Assembly (NCBI GenBank): GCA_041228285.1
Contig: CP166133.1
Location: forward strand, 1,116,001 to 1,180,000
Source: Neisseriaceae bacterium CLB008
GTDB lineage: Bacteria > Pseudomonadota > Gammaproteobacteria > Burkholderiales > Neisseriaceae
Length of the DNA: 64,000 nt
Direction of reading: 5' to 3'
The stretch's first letter is position 1. The number at the start of each line of letters is the position of its first letter. The notes under the pieces are model-generated. The model saw only the letters and a list, made by a program, of their open reading frames with translations. It was not told where the DNA came from and made no database searches. Shown here one piece after another: positions 43,956 through 54,114 of the stretch. The position numbers and the translations under genes are program-made.

Positions 43956-44684
43956 ATGACGACATTAATGAATGCCGATATGGAAGCGTATTGGTTCAAA
44001 GAAAAAACAATGGGTGAGTGTTACTTAAATCAAAGCGACTTAGCGCTCTACATAAACCCTCATTTAGACGATGATTTTTTAGCCGTGGCCATCCGTGATC
44101 AACACAAACTGTGGCTGTCGCTTCACCCTCAGCTAGGTGTTGAATACGGCATCACGCCAGATGTAAGCCCAGAAGAGGTCGCGGCTCTGCGGCGCAGTCT
44201 TGCTGATCGATGGCATGGCGCCGATCAGTTTTTTTACTTTAATCAAGCAGCGCTCACAGCACTACAGAATCAGCACATACCTAGCCACATTCGGCGGTTA
44301 AGCAATCAAGATGGTGATGTTTTTGACGTTTTTTGCCAAGCGGCTAATGAGGCCGATTTAGAGGGTGCATCTGTGGAACTGGATCATTGGCTGGTGTATG
44401 GCTTATTTGAGGGTGAGCAGTTGGTTGCAGCAGCCAGTATGTATCCTTGGGATGAGGCTGGGCAACCGATTGCTGATTTGGGCGTGTTGACCTTGTCTGA
44501 GCATCGCGGTAAAGGCCATGCGCGTGAGCTGGTCAAGGCTATTTGCCAACGCGCTTGGGCAGAAGGATATCAGCCTCAATATCGCTGTCAGTTAGACAAT
44601 ACCGCCTCTTTAGCTTTAGCAAAATCTTTAAAATTAATCCCTTATGTTCAGTGGGATGTGGTTGTGAATCTAGGCGCTGAGTAA
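43956..44684 (+). CDS. GNAT-family N-acetyltransferase (long form)
   Basis: 242 residues. The C-terminal GNAT domain shows motif A in IADLGVLTLSEHRGKGHARELVKAICQRA and CQLDNTASLALAKSLKLIPY. The N-terminal 110 residues are a less conserved substrate-side domain. It probably forms an operon with the MarR gene just upstream (49-bp gap) and ends at a strong terminator. Substrate unknown; together with MarR and ABC-F it could be part of a detoxification or resistance locus. Confidence 0.85.
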   Translation: MTTLMNADMEAYWFKEKTMGECYLNQSDLALYINPHLDDDFLAVAIRDQHKLWLSLHPQLGVEYGITPDVSPEEVAALRRSLADRWHGADQFFYFNQAALTALQNQHIPSHIRRLSNQDGDVFDVFCQAANEADLEGASVELDHWLVYGLFEGEQLVAAASMYPWDEAGQPIADLGVLTLSEHRGKGHARELVKAICQRAWAEGYQPQYRCQLDNTASLALAKSLKLIPYVQWDVVVNLGAE

Positions 44685-44739
44685 GCGGCTTGCATCGGCT
44701 AGGTCATTGAGATCAAGGCCGCAGAGCAACCAATACATG

Positions 44740-44781
44740 GCCAGGCATACGCCCTTTGAGGGTGTGACGCCTGGCTTTTTT
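44740..44781 (+). terminator. Terminator of the MarR-acetyltransferase unit
   Basis: GCCAGGC (44740-44746) pairs with GCCTGGC (44769-44775), with an inner GCCC/GGGT stem, followed by six T. Confidence 0.88.
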
Positions 44782-44927
44782 GTTTATAATCAGTGGCCGA
44801 TTAAATCGGTGCTGTCTCCATGAAGAGGGCGAGTGGCGCTGGCTTGACCGCCTTGCCTAGGGCGTCGTAGGGGTGGGAACAATGAATTACTTTAAATATG
44901 TATTAATAATACTGAAAGGTGGCACCT

Positions 44928-45431
44928 ATGGGCAGCCAAAAGTGGATGAGTGCAGCGTTGCTGCTGTGCATGAGCATGGCTTGGGGCAAAGAACCCAGCT
45001 TTTTTGAAAAGGCCAAGCAGCCCTATACTTTTGTACCGGTTTATCAAGTATATACGCCAACGGAAGATGGCCAAGACACCATTGAAACCAGAATGGATGT
45101 TGCGTTTAAAAGCAAAAAAAAGAATATGGCGTTATTAATGCTGTATACCAAGGTTAAGCAAGCGCATAGCTCGGAATCGTTACAGGGCTTAAGCCATATT
45201 TTATTTAATTGCCGCAATCAATCTATTAGCTATGGTCAGAGCTATGTGTCCATGTCTGAAACAGAAGATGAGGTGATGCCGCTGGAACTGCAAACTGCTT
45301 TTCAAACCCAAGAGCAGATGCTTGCAGAGGGCTTATACGAAGGCCAAGGCAAGCAAGAGCGCGCCATGGCGATCGATTTAACTCAGAAAATGTTTACCCG
45401 CTTAAACGAAGTGGCGTGTGTGAATCGCTAA
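44928..45431 (+). CDS. Small secreted protein of unknown function
   Basis: 167 residues from the ATG at 44928 (AAAGG upstream). The signal peptide is about residues 1-20 (MSAALLLCMSMAWG). The mature part contains a basic stretch (AFKSKKKNMALLML) and two Cys (in FNCRNQ and near the C-terminus, VACVNR) that could form a disulfide. I do not recognise a family. Predicted periplasmic. Confidence 0.6.
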   Translation: MGSQKWMSAALLLCMSMAWGKEPSFFEKAKQPYTFVPVYQVYTPTEDGQDTIETRMDVAFKSKKKNMALLMLYTKVKQAHSSESLQGLSHILFNCRNQSISYGQSYVSMSETEDEVMPLELQTAFQTQEQMLAEGLYEGQGKQERAMAIDLTQKMFTRLNEVACVNR

Positions 45432-45432
45432 G

Positions 45433-45742
45433 TTGCTCTGTGTTCGCGTTGAGTTCATATTGGCTGCCCTAGGTTTTTACGCCAAACTCAAGCCGTTGGG
45501 TTCAATCACCCAATCGGCTTTGACAGGCTGTAAACTCGGCAGACGTGCCGCTGATGCGGTTTTTTTACGTCTGTGCCTACCCGTGGCCATACGCTCTCTA
45601 TGGCGGCAGGTGGCGGGGCACGCTTGCGTGCGCTGGTGCTCGAGTTCCAGTCTGTCAACCCGTCATTCTGTCGCCACCCCACCTGTTTGACAGCATTTGG
45701 GGCAGGTTAAATAATCTCGAGAGGTTTCGCCATGACACATGA
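45433..45742 (+). pseudogene. Ash/P4-satellite-type protein remnant, split by a frame change
   Basis: Two overlapping frames give one recognisable protein if joined at a run of seven T near 45559-45565. The first frame supplies GRRAADAVF and the second continues YVCAYPWPYALYGGRW, CQPVILSPPHLFDSIWGRL and FRHDT. This organisation (a DAVF core, an ALYGGRW or SLWRQ core, a CQPV core) is what I associate with the Ash family encoded by P4-like satellites and many prophages. No integrase, att site or other satellite gene is adjacent. Either a frameshifted remnant or a gene using slippage at the T-run. Confidence 0.5.
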
Positions 45743-45804
45743 CTTATCCATTCTCCCTCACTGTACTCATTTGCGTTTCTGGCCATCAGGTCGAGGAGGC
45801 GGGC

Positions 45805-46137
45805 ATGAGTAATCTACACAACCACTACAGCGGTTTGGCGTCGGTCTTGGCCAATCCAGAAGCGGTAGCCAACCCTAAAGCGTTAAGCGCTGGCGATTTA
45901 AGCCTGATGCAATCGCACGTTCAAGCCGCTCATTTCGGCCTCGGCCAGGTGTTGTCGGCGGTGGCGGTTTTAATCCAGACACAGGCACAGCTTGACCCCG
46001 CTCATCAAATGCCCCAACCAGAATTAAACGATGCCATGGCCGAGCTTCTACTGTTGGCTGGCGGGGTGATGATGACGCTGAGCGATATTGGTCAAGCCTT
46101 TAATGATGAAGAGTATCGACGGGTGCGGCCATTCTAG
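45805..46137 (+). CDS. Small hypothetical protein downstream of Ash-like remnant
   Basis: 110 residues. The start at 45805 is supported by GAGGAGGCG just upstream. It is predicted helical, with an Ala/Leu-rich central part (LGQVLSAVAVLIQTQAQL) and AELLLLAGGVMMTLSDIGQAF. No known family. The stop of a 26-codon frame beginning at the end of the Ash-like sequence overlaps the start (ATGAGTAA), suggesting translational coupling. Likely part of the same satellite-type cassette. Confidence 0.6.
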   Translation: MSNLHNHYSGLASVLANPEAVANPKALSAGDLSLMQSHVQAAHFGLGQVLSAVAVLIQTQAQLDPAHQMPQPELNDAMAELLLLAGGVMMTLSDIGQAFNDEEYRRVRPF

Positions 46138-46152
46138 CCTTCGATGTTCAAG

Positions 46153-46185
46153 CGCCCTGACGGTGTATTCGTTAGGGCGTTTTTT
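46153..46185 (+). terminator. Terminator after the Ash-like cassette
   Basis: CGCCCTGACG (46153-46162) pairs with CGTTAGGGCG (46170-46179) with one mismatch, followed by six T. Confidence 0.88.
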
Positions 46186-46358
46186 ATGTGTGGTGTGAAA
46201 TAACGGTGGCCTAACCAAGGCCGTGTGAATACACTGCCATTTTGATACATATCATGGGTCGTTATGACGAAACGGTGGCATTAAACGTTATAATCCTACA
46301 GATGCTTAGGCTTGTTTTGTCGTTAGCTACGATTGATTAAGGTATAGAAGGGTGTTTG

Positions 46359-46955
46359 ATGAAAAAAAGATTATGTCTATCATTGGGTTTGTTGGTTTGT
46401 TTGTCTACTCATGTTTTTGCAGAGCCTATAGAGGCCTCTCGCAGCAGCATACCGGTGACAGAGCGTGAGCTGGTAAATAGTGCGTGGTTATCGGTAGAGC
46501 GAAAAGATGACGAAGTAATTGCGACTAAAGTCATTATGTATATGTCTGATCAAGTGAAGGCCGGGCTGCGATACGCCATTAAGCCCTTTAATCGTGATGA
46601 GCCAGCAACAGCCGATTTAGAAGCCTTTCATTGGCAGTTTGATGAAGAGAATCAAGTCGTCACCGAGTCGTATCTGGGTAAGAAAAATGTGGTACACACC
46701 AAAATCGAATACAACCATATAACCGAGATTCGGACCATCAATACCCAGTCGGTGACCGTGCCAACGGGCGAAAAATCACCACAAACAGGGAAAGAGATGA
46801 GGCCGCATCTGAGTCAGGGTGAATATCGTGTTTGGGCATATCGAAACCCATCTGGTGCTTTAGTCGGTATGCAAATGCAAGATGGCGATGGATCTGTTTA
46901 TTTAACGGCTAAAGACAAAAAGGCCATGATCGAAACGCTGTTACAGTTCAAGTAG
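46359..46955 (+). CDS. Exported protein of unknown function
   Basis: 198 residues with a Lys-rich signal peptide (MKKRLCLSLGLLVCLSTHVFA). The mature part has a beta-rich pattern: NSAWLSVERKDDEVIATKVIM, LEAFHWQFDEENQVVTESYL, RVWAYRNPSGALVGMQM. It has no Cys after the signal region, so it is not a lipoprotein. No family recognised. It stands alone between terminators. Confidence 0.6.
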   Translation: MKKRLCLSLGLLVCLSTHVFAEPIEASRSSIPVTERELVNSAWLSVERKDDEVIATKVIMYMSDQVKAGLRYAIKPFNRDEPATADLEAFHWQFDEENQVVTESYLGKKNVVHTKIEYNHITEIRTINTQSVTVPTGEKSPQTGKEMRPHLSQGEYRVWAYRNPSGALVGMQMQDGDGSVYLTAKDKKAMIETLLQFK

Positions 46956-47001
46956 CTGCGCACCAGAGCTTGCTGGTCATGGCAGGTTTGGCTAGCGGGT
47001 G

Positions 47002-47046
47002 AAATGGGGTTTGGTAATCGTAAGGGTTACCAAACCCCATTTTTTA
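47002..47046 (+). terminator. Terminator of the gene at 46359
   Basis: AAATGGGGTTTGGTAA (47002-47017) pairs perfectly with TTACCAAACCCCATTT (47027-47042), followed by further T. Confidence 0.92.
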
Positions 47047-47079
47047 AAGGCGATTGAGTAGTAGAGGCAAATTAATGAG

Positions 47080-47115
47080 GCGGGGACACGGTTGCTGTGT
47101 GCCCGCTTTTTATTT
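47080..47115 (+). terminator. Second terminator-like hairpin before the 3-hydroxyanthranilate operon
   Basis: GCGGGGACACGG pairs, with one mismatch, with CTGTGTGCCCGC, followed by TTTTTATTTT. It may be a backup terminator insulating the downstream operon; no transcript of its own is apparent. Confidence 0.6.
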
Positions 47116-47249
47116 TGGGCTTAGGGCCACGACTTATCTATAACTTTTTGTAATTTAAACTTCATTATAATTCAATTGATGTTATGCATGTAGGCCTTTA
47201 AATTAGACCGTACCTAATAAAAACTAGCCTGATTACAAAGGATGAGAGT

Positions 47250-48704
47250 ATGGACACTTCAGTATTGCCGTTATACATCAACGGTGAGTTTATTCGCAAG
47301 GCCCCTCAGTTTGATAATACCAGCCCCGTTAATGGTCGGTTGGTGAATAGGGTGACTTATGCTGATCGTGAGGCTGTTGATTTGGCTGTGGCCGCGGCAC
47401 GGGAAGCTTTGGATGGCCCTTGGGGGCTGATGACGCCAGAGCAGCGCTCGGCATTATTGCATCGATTGGCGAATGCCATTGAAGCACGTTTTGAAGAATT
47501 TGTGGCGGCAGAGGTACAGGATACGGGACGGCCTTTATCGGTTGCGCGTCGCTTAGACATACCTCGAGCGATTGCGAACTTTCGTACTTTTGCCGATTTA
47601 TCTAAAACCAACTCCAGTTCAAGCTGCATCACGTATAACGATGATGGCAGCCAGTTAATCAATTACACGGTGCGTAAGCCTTTAGGTGTGATTGCGGTGA
47701 TCTCGCCTTGGAATTTACCCTTATTATTACTGACTTGGAAATTGGGACCTGCTTTAGCAATGGGCAATACGGTGGTGTGTAAACCTTCGGAGGAGTCGCC
47801 TTCTTCAGCCTCTTTATTGGCAGAGGTGATGCATGAAGTAGGCATACCCAAGGGCGTGTTTAATTTGATTCAGGGTTATGGTCGAGAGGGCGAGTTTCTA
47901 ACCCAAAATCCTGACATTGATGCGGTTTCGTTTACCGGTGAGTCGCGCACAGGTGCAGCCATTATGAAAACAGTGGCAGACGGTGTGAAAGAAATTTCAT
48001 TTGAGTTGGGGGGTAAAAATGCGGCTGTGGTGTTTGCCGACGCTGATTTTGAACAAGCCGTGGCGGGTGTCGCACGGTCGAGTTTTTTTAATACAGGGCA
48101 GGTGTGTATGTGTACGGAGCGGGTTTATGTACACCGTTCTATTTTTGATCGTTTTGTGGCGGCTTTGAAGGTAAAGGCTGAGGCTTTGGTTTTGGGTGGA
48201 CCTGACGAATCGGGTACCGATGTGGGACCGCTGATTTCACGTAAACACCAAGAGAAGGTGTGTTCGTATTTTCAGCTGGCGCTTGATGAGGGTGCGACGG
48301 TGGTGACGGGTAACCGTGTGCCTGACTTTCAGGATGACAAAGCAAATGGGGCATTTGTCTTGCCAACGATTTGGACCGGCTTAGATGACGCGGCGCGCAT
48401 TAATCAAGAGGAGATTTTTGGGCCTGTGTGTCATGTGGCGCCTTTCGATGACGATGCCGAAGTGATTAAGCGTGTGAATGACAGTCGCTATGGTTTGGTG
48501 TGTTCGTTGTGGACCAGTGATGTGACGCGTGCGCATCGTTTGGCTGGTCAAGTACATACTGGCATTGTGTGGATCAATACTTGGTTTGCGCGTGATTTAC
48601 GCACGCCGTTTGGCGGCGTGAAAGCGTCGGGCATTGGGCGAGAGGGTGGACAGTATTCGTTAGACTTCTTTTCTGAAATCACCAATATCAGTGTGAAATA
48701 TTGA
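47250..48704 (+). CDS. 2-aminomuconic / 2-hydroxymuconic semialdehyde dehydrogenase
   Basis: 484 residues, full-length aldehyde dehydrogenase. NAD-binding segment (VISPWNLPLLLLTWKLGPAL, SFTGESRTGAAI), general-base Glu in SFELGGKNAAVVFADADF and the nucleophilic Cys in FFNTGQVCMCTERVYV. The N-terminal YINGEF and C-terminal TPFGGVKASGIGREGG match AmnC/NbaE/XylG. With the ring-cleavage and deaminase genes downstream, the likely reaction is NAD-dependent oxidation of 2-aminomuconic 6-semialdehyde to 2-aminomuconate. First gene of the operon; AAAGGATGAG precedes the ATG. Confidence 0.9.
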   Translation: MDTSVLPLYINGEFIRKAPQFDNTSPVNGRLVNRVTYADREAVDLAVAAAREALDGPWGLMTPEQRSALLHRLANAIEARFEEFVAAEVQDTGRPLSVARRLDIPRAIANFRTFADLSKTNSSSSCITYNDDGSQLINYTVRKPLGVIAVISPWNLPLLLLTWKLGPALAMGNTVVCKPSEESPSSASLLAEVMHEVGIPKGVFNLIQGYGREGEFLTQNPDIDAVSFTGESRTGAAIMKTVADGVKEISFELGGKNAAVVFADADFEQAVAGVARSSFFNTGQVCMCTERVYVHRSIFDRFVAALKVKAEALVLGGPDESGTDVGPLISRKHQEKVCSYFQLALDEGATVVTGNRVPDFQDDKANGAFVLPTIWTGLDDAARINQEEIFGPVCHVAPFDDDAEVIKRVNDSRYGLVCSLWTSDVTRAHRLAGQVHTGIVWINTWFARDLRTPFGGVKASGIGREGGQYSLDFFSEITNISVKY

Positions 48705-48756
48705 TGTAAACCATAATAATTTTTCAGTGCATTAATAAAAACTCAAAGGAGAAATC

Positions 48757-50055
48757 ATGCAAGAACTGAATGTACAACAATATTTGGATACACGGCCATT
48801 ATCTGGCAAACAATGGCTGGTGTTTATTCTAGGCGTATTGATTATTCTCGCTGATGGTCTGGATTCAGGCGCCATTGGTTTTATTGCCCCATCTCTCTTG
48901 CAAGCCTGGGGCATTGACAAGCCTGACTTGGCGCCCGTGGTGAGTGCTTCATTGGTGGGGATGGCGATTGGTGCCTTGATCGCAGGGCCTTTAGCTGACA
49001 AGTTTGGTCGTCGGTGGGTGGTGATCGCCAGTACGGTTTTATTTGGTTTGTTTACGGTGGTGTCAGGCTTTGCCACGGATACCACTGAGTTGGCAATTTT
49101 TCGATTCATTACGGGATTAGGCTTGGGCGCCGCCATGCCCAATATTGCCACACTTGTCTCGGAATACATGCCTGCGCATCGTCGTGCCAGCATGGTGAAT
49201 TTAATGTTTTGTGCGTTCCCTTTAGGCATTACCTTAGGTGGGCTGTTGGCGGCCAAAATCATTCCAACGGCGGGTTGGGAGCATATGTTGATTTATTGTG
49301 GTGTGATGCCGCTGGTGTTAGCCGCCGTATTGCTGGTGGCGTTACCTGAGTCGATTCAGTCTTTGGTGGCTCGCGGGCGCCAAGCTGCCGCTCAAAAAAT
49401 CATGCGCCAAATTGATGCGAGTATTGATTTTACTAAAGTGGTACTGGCTTTGCCCGAGGTGAAGAACCAGCAGCAATCAGGCGTGGCGTTGATTGTGTCA
49501 AAGCCCTATTTACTGAGTACCGCCATGCTGTGGTTGTGCTGTTTTATGAGTTTATTGGTGTTTTATTTGTTAACCAGTTGGATGCCTGTTTTGCTGAAAC
49601 AAGCAGGCTTTACGACGGCACAATATAGTTTAATTGCGGCTATTTTCCCATTCGGTGGGGTATTCGGTACGGCTTTAATCGGTTGGGCCATGGATCGTTT
49701 TCAGGCCAATCGCGCCTTGATGGTGGTGTACTTTATTTCGGCGATTTTGATGGTGGTGACCGGGTTTTTCACCAATGATTTGATTTTGTTTGGCGTGATT
49801 ATTTTCTTGGCTGGCGCAGGTTTGGTTGGGGCGCAGTCTTCATTACCGGCTTTAACCGCTTTATTTTATCCCGTACAGGGGCGTGCTGCGGGCGTATCCT
49901 GGATGCATGGAATTGGCCGCTTAGGGGCGATTTTCGGGGCATTTTTTGGGGCACAGATTTTTGCTCTGAATTTAAGTTTGTCACAAATTTTTATGTTGTT
50001 GGGTATTCCCGTACTGATTTCAGCATTCGCATTGTGGGTTAAAGGCAGAAAGTAA
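48757..50055 (+). CDS. Aromatic acid:H+ symporter (AAHS family MFS)
   Basis: 432 residues, 12 membrane segments. The AAHS signature ILADGLDSGAIGFIAPSL in helix 1, the loop DKFGRRWVVIAS and the second-half loop WAMDRFQANRALMV are visible. Family members PcaK, BenK and MhpT import hydroxylated benzoates. Within this operon the substrate is probably 3-hydroxyanthranilate or a related aminobenzoate; that is inference from neighbours. AAAGGAGA precedes the ATG. Confidence 0.88.
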   Translation: MQELNVQQYLDTRPLSGKQWLVFILGVLIILADGLDSGAIGFIAPSLLQAWGIDKPDLAPVVSASLVGMAIGALIAGPLADKFGRRWVVIASTVLFGLFTVVSGFATDTTELAIFRFITGLGLGAAMPNIATLVSEYMPAHRRASMVNLMFCAFPLGITLGGLLAAKIIPTAGWEHMLIYCGVMPLVLAAVLLVALPESIQSLVARGRQAAAQKIMRQIDASIDFTKVVLALPEVKNQQQSGVALIVSKPYLLSTAMLWLCCFMSLLVFYLLTSWMPVLLKQAGFTTAQYSLIAAIFPFGGVFGTALIGWAMDRFQANRALMVVYFISAILMVVTGFFTNDLILFGVIIFLAGAGLVGAQSSLPALTALFYPVQGRAAGVSWMHGIGRLGAIFGAFFGAQIFALNLSLSQIFMLLGIPVLISAFALWVKGRK

Positions 50056-50111
50056 GTGCGGTGAGTATGCCCGTGCGATTGGCAGTGATTAATTAATAAA
50101 AAGGAAGTGGT

Positions 50112-50930
50112 ATGTCTAAAGATGAGTTGATGGCGCACGCTGCAGAGCAGTTATGGCGAGCCAAACAGCAAAATAGAGTGTGTGAACCGATTCGCTTACT
50201 GGCTGGAGAAGCAGGATTTAGTTTGGCGGATGCTTACCAAATTCAGTTGCTGAATACGGTCAAAGCGCAACAGTCAGGACGTCGCATTGTGGGGCATAAG
50301 ATTGGTTTGACCTCAAAAGTGGTTCAAGCCCAATTAAAGGTTGATCAGCCAGACTTTGGTTGTTTGTTTGATGACATGATTTACGCTGATGGTGAAGACA
50401 TTGTTTTAGAGCATATTTTGCAGCCGCGTGTTGAAGCAGAGATCGCTTTGGTGTTGAAGCATGATTTATCACATGAGCGTCATACGGTTGTGGATGTGCT
50501 TAATGCGATTGATTATGTCTTGCCGACGATTGAAATTGTGGGTAGCCGCGTTCGTGATTGGGATATTAGCCTGGTGGATACGGTTGCAGACAATGCTTCA
50601 TGCGGTGCGGTTGTGGTGGGGAGTCGTCCGATTAAGGCAGAACAGCTTGATTTCAGACGCTGCGGCATGGTGCTGACTCGTCAGGGTGAGGTCGTATCTA
50701 GTGGTACGGGCGCCATGTGTTTGGGTAATCCTTTAATTGCGGCTGTGTGGCTAGCGAATACGATGGTCGAGATGGGTACGCCTTTAAAAGCCGGTGAGTT
50801 GATCTTAACCGGGGCTTTGGGTGCGATGGTGAGCGTTAATGAGGCTGGTGTCTATGAAGCACAGATCCAAGGATTGGGTTCTGTAACCGCTTCATTCGTG
50901 GCGTCACCGGCAGAAGGGAGTAGGGTATGA
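50112..50930 (+). CDS. 2-oxopent-4-enoate (2-hydroxypenta-2,4-dienoate) hydratase
   Basis: 272 residues of the MhpD/DmpE/XylJ hydratase-decarboxylase fold: [12 protein letters not shown], the metal-ligand region [25 protein letters not shown] and the C-terminal [11 protein letters not shown]. It hydrates 2-oxopent-4-enoate to 4-hydroxy-2-oxovalerate. Related in sequence to the decarboxylase at 52884 (the same superfamily), with which such enzymes normally form a complex. Its stop overlaps the next gene as ATGA. Confidence 0.92.
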   Translation: MSKDELMAHAAEQLWRAKQQNRVCEPIRLLAGEAGFSLADAYQIQLLNTVKAQQSGRRIVGHKIGLTSKVVQAQLKVDQPDFGCLFDDMIYADGEDIVLEHILQPRVEAEIALVLKHDLSHERHTVVDVLNAIDYVLPTIEIVGSRVRDWDISLVDTVADNASCGAVVVGSRPIKAEQLDFRRCGMVLTRQGEVVSSGTGAMCLGNPLIAAVWLANTMVEMGTPLKAGELILTGALGAMVSVNEAGVYEAQIQGLGSVTASFVASPAEGSRV

Positions 50931-51868
50931 GTAAAGTAGCCGTGGCCATTATTGGTTCGGGCAATATTGGTACCGATTTGATGAAAAAAATATTGAAAAA
51001 AAGCGACGCCTCAGTGTACATGGGGGCGATGGTGGGTATTGATGCCCAGTCTGATGGATTGAAGCGTGCTCGAGATTTGGGCGTAGCGGTGACGCATGAG
51101 GGCATCGATGGGCTAGTGGCGTTGCCTCACTTTAAAGACATCAAGATAGTTTTTGACGCGACTTCTGCGAGCGCCCATGTGAAACACAATGAGGTTTTAC
51201 AACAGCATGGTGTGCGCGTCATTGATTTAACCCCAGCGGCTATTGGACCTTATGTGGTGCCCGTGGTGAATCTGCACGAGCATGATCAGGCGCCTAATAT
51301 CAATATGGTGACGTGCGGTGGTCAGGCGACAATTCCGATGGTTGCGGCGATAAGCTCGGTTAGTGAAGTATGGTATGCGGAAATTGTGGCCTCTATTTCT
51401 AGTCGCTCGGCTGGGCCGGGTACGCGAGCCAATATCGACGAATTTACCGAAACCACGTCTTTGGCTTTGCAAACTGTGGGTAAGGCGCGATCAGGTAAGG
51501 CCATCATTATTTTGAATCCTGCCGAACCACCTTTAATGATGCGCGATACGGTTTTTTGTTTGACACGCCCAGGCAACGAAGAGGCTATTCGGCAAGCGGT
51601 TGCGGACATGGCACAGCAAGTTCAGGCCTATGTGCCTGGCTACCGCTTGAAACAGGCGGTGCAGTTTGAGCCTATGTCGGCAGAAGCCTTGAAGGCCTGG
51701 CCTGAGTTGCAGGCGACGGGGGGACAGAAGGTGACGGTATTTATTGAAGTTGAAGGAGCGGCTGATTATTTGCCTGCTTATGCTGGGAATTTGGACATCA
51801 TGACTTCGGCGGCTTTGGCCTGCGCCGAAGTGGTGGCAAAAAACATAATGGCAGTGGAGGAACAGTAA
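50927..51868 (+). CDS. Acetaldehyde dehydrogenase (acylating)
   Basis: 313 residues. The N-terminal NAD site is [12 protein letters not shown]; the catalytic Cys130 is in [12 protein letters not shown], followed by [16 protein letters not shown]. This is the BphJ/DmpF/MhpF family, which converts acetaldehyde and CoA to acetyl-CoA with NAD. The enzyme forms a channelling complex with the aldolase encoded next; the genes overlap by one base (TAATG). Confidence 0.95.
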   Translation: MSKVAVAIIGSGNIGTDLMKKILKKSDASVYMGAMVGIDAQSDGLKRARDLGVAVTHEGIDGLVALPHFKDIKIVFDATSASAHVKHNEVLQQHGVRVIDLTPAAIGPYVVPVVNLHEHDQAPNINMVTCGGQATIPMVAAISSVSEVWYAEIVASISSRSAGPGTRANIDEFTETTSLALQTVGKARSGKAIIILNPAEPPLMMRDTVFCLTRPGNEEAIRQAVADMAQQVQAYVPGYRLKQAVQFEPMSAEALKAWPELQATGGQKVTVFIEVEGAADYLPAYAGNLDIMTSAALACAEVVAKNIMAVEEQ

Positions 51869-52887
51869 TGACACAACTGTATATTTCTGATGTGACTTTG
51901 CGTGACGGTTCTCATGCCGTGAGCCATCAATACTCAATTGCCGACGTAAAGAAAATCAGTGCGGCTCTAGATCAAGCTGGCGTGGCTTCTATTGAGGTGG
52001 CGCATGGCGATGGCTTGGCTGGATCAAGCTTTAACTATGGCTTTGGAGCGCATACTGATGTCGCCTGGATTGCGGCGGCGGCCGAGTCGGTAGAAAACGC
52101 CAAAATTGCGACGTTGATTTTGCCAGGAATCGGGACGATTCATGATTTAAAAGAAGCTTATGCTGCGGGTGCACGGGTAGTACGAGTAGCCACGCACAGT
52201 ACTGAGGCCGATGTATCTGCACAGCACATTTCATTTGCCCGCGAATTGGGCATGGATACCGTCGGCTTTTTGATGATGTCACACATGACGTCGCCAGAGC
52301 AGTTAGCGGCCGAAGCCAAAAAAATGGAATCATACGGTGCTACCACGATTTATGTGACGGATTCTGGCGGTGCTTTATTAATGGATGGCGTACGTGAGCG
52401 CGTTCGTGCCCTGAAAGCGGTGTTAAACAGCAGCACAACGCTTGGAATTCACGCCCACCATAACTTGGCACTAGGGGTGGCAAATGCGATTGTGGCTGTT
52501 GAGGAAGGCGTGCATCGTATTGATGCCTCTCTAGCAGGGCAAGGCGCTGGAGCAGGCAATACGCCGCTAGAAGTGTTTATTGCCGCAGCTGAACGAATGG
52601 GCTGGGATCATGGTTGTGATTTATTGGCGTTGATGAATGCGGCCGACGACCTAGTTCGACCCTTGCAAAAACGACCGGTACGCGTTGACCGTGAGACCTT
52701 GTCGTTGGGCTATGCGGGGGTGTATTCCAGCTTCTTGTTACATGCGGAACGCGCCGCCGCTCGTTATGGCATTCCTGCGGTAGACATTTTATTGGAAGTG
52801 GGCAAGCGCAAAATGGTTGGGGGGCAAGAGGACATGATTGTGGACATTGCCTTGGATTTATTAAAGCAAAAGGAAACTCTGGCATGA
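51868..52887 (+). CDS. 4-hydroxy-2-oxovalerate aldolase
   Basis: 339 residues, HMGL-like TIM barrel with the catalytic Arg-Asp of [11 protein letters not shown] and the metal ligands HAHHN. The C-terminal communication domain ([20 protein letters not shown]) contacts the acylating dehydrogenase. DmpG/MhpE/BphI family; it splits 4-hydroxy-2-oxovalerate into pyruvate and acetaldehyde. It overlaps the next gene as ATGA. Confidence 0.95.
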   Translation: MTQLYISDVTLRDGSHAVSHQYSIADVKKISAALDQAGVASIEVAHGDGLAGSSFNYGFGAHTDVAWIAAAAESVENAKIATLILPGIGTIHDLKEAYAAGARVVRVATHSTEADVSAQHISFARELGMDTVGFLMMSHMTSPEQLAAEAKKMESYGATTIYVTDSGGALLMDGVRERVRALKAVLNSSTTLGIHAHHNLALGVANAIVAVEEGVHRIDASLAGQGAGAGNTPLEVFIAAAERMGWDHGCDLLALMNAADDLVRPLQKRPVRVDRETLSLGYAGVYSSFLLHAERAAARYGIPAVDILLEVGKRKMVGGQEDMIVDIALDLLKQKETLA

Positions 52888-53648
52888 ATTTAGTTGAGAT
52901 CGCCAAACGCTTAGATGAAAGCGTTTTATTAAAACAACCAACGGCTTCGTTGCGTACGGAAACCCCTTTTGATTTGCAGCAGGCCTACGCCATTCAAGAG
53001 TTGGGCATAGGCATGCGTGAGGTGCGGGGAGAGCGTCGAGTGGGGGTGAAGCTGGGCTTTACCAGCCGCGAAAAAATGAAGCAAATGGGGGTCGAACATT
53101 TGATCTGGGGAGTGATCACCGATGTGATGCAATTGGAAGAAGGTGGCTCAGTCGATTTGTCTCGTTTTATTCATCCACGCATTGAGCCTGAAGTGGCTTT
53201 CATCACGAACCGAGACATTGACCGGCCACTTAATTTAGCCGAGGCCTTAACCGTGGTTGAGGGCGTGTGCCCCGCTATGGAAATCATAGACTCACGGTAT
53301 CAAGCATTTAAATTCACGCTAGAAGACGTGGTTGCCGACAATACGTCTTCGGCAGGATTTGTTTTGGGGCCGCTGCAGCCTGTGACAACGGACATCAGTA
53401 ATTGTGGCGTCAACATGACAGAAAATGGCCGCTTGGTACAGGCGGGGTCAACGGCGGCGATTTTGGGGAACCCCTTACGCTGTTTGGTGCAGGTGTCTCA
53501 ACTATTGGCCGAAAAAGGGCAGGTATTGCCAGCTGGTGCCATCATCCTGGCGGGTGCGGCCACTGCGGCGCAGGCGATGCAGAAGAATGCCCAGTATGAA
53601 ACAACTATTTTGGGCTTAGGCACCGTTAGCCTACGCACTCAAGCATAA
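52884..53648 (+). CDS. 4-oxalocrotonate decarboxylase
   Basis: 254 residues, hydratase/decarboxylase superfamily. [27 protein letters not shown] and the long [22 protein letters not shown] motif mark the DmpH/XylI/NbaG type rather than a second hydratase. It decarboxylates 4-oxalocrotonate to 2-oxopent-4-enoate, which passes to the hydratase at 50112. Confidence 0.92.
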   Translation: MNLVEIAKRLDESVLLKQPTASLRTETPFDLQQAYAIQELGIGMREVRGERRVGVKLGFTSREKMKQMGVEHLIWGVITDVMQLEEGGSVDLSRFIHPRIEPEVAFITNRDIDRPLNLAEALTVVEGVCPAMEIIDSRYQAFKFTLEDVVADNTSSAGFVLGPLQPVTTDISNCGVNMTENGRLVQAGSTAAILGNPLRCLVQVSQLLAEKGQVLPAGAIILAGAATAAQAMQKNAQYETTILGLGTVSLRTQA

Positions 53649-53659
53649 GGAGTGAAGCA

Positions 53660-54073
53660 ATGACTCAAGCAACGGTGATAACTGGAAAAGCAAAGCCACG
53701 CGGCCGCTTTCCACACATTAAAAGAGCGGGTGATTTTTTATTTGTTTCTGGCACCAGCTCTCGTTTACCCGACAACACCATTGCGGGGGCTGAAGTGGAT
53801 GCAATGGGGGCGACTAATTTAGACATTGAAGTGCAGACCCGTGCCGTGATCGATAATATTCGCGATATTTTGGCTCATGAAGGTGCAGGCCTAGACGATG
53901 TGGTTGAGATGTGTGCCTATTTAGTCGATATGAATGATTTTGCTCGTTACAACCAGATTTATGGTGAGTATTTTGATTTTGATGGGCCCACGCGCACCAC
54001 CGTTGCGGTGCATCAGCTGCCTCATCCCTTGTTACGTATTGAAATTAAGGCAATTGCTTACAAGCCTCTATAA
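53660..54073 (+). CDS. 2-aminomuconate deaminase (RidA family)
   Basis: 137 residues of the RidA/YjgF fold. [23 protein letters not shown] at the N-terminus, [21 protein letters not shown] and [20 protein letters not shown] are as in AmnD/NbaF. It hydrolyses 2-aminomuconate to 4-oxalocrotonate and ammonia. The presence of this gene, and of no tautomerase, separates this operon from plain catechol meta-cleavage pathways. Confidence 0.92.
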   Translation: MTQATVITGKAKPRGRFPHIKRAGDFLFVSGTSSRLPDNTIAGAEVDAMGATNLDIEVQTRAVIDNIRDILAHEGAGLDDVVEMCAYLVDMNDFARYNQIYGEYFDFDGPTRTTVAVHQLPHPLLRIEIKAIAYKPL

Positions 54074-54114
54074 ATTAATAAAGCGTCAATAGACGTCTAC
54101 ACTTGGAGAAGATT

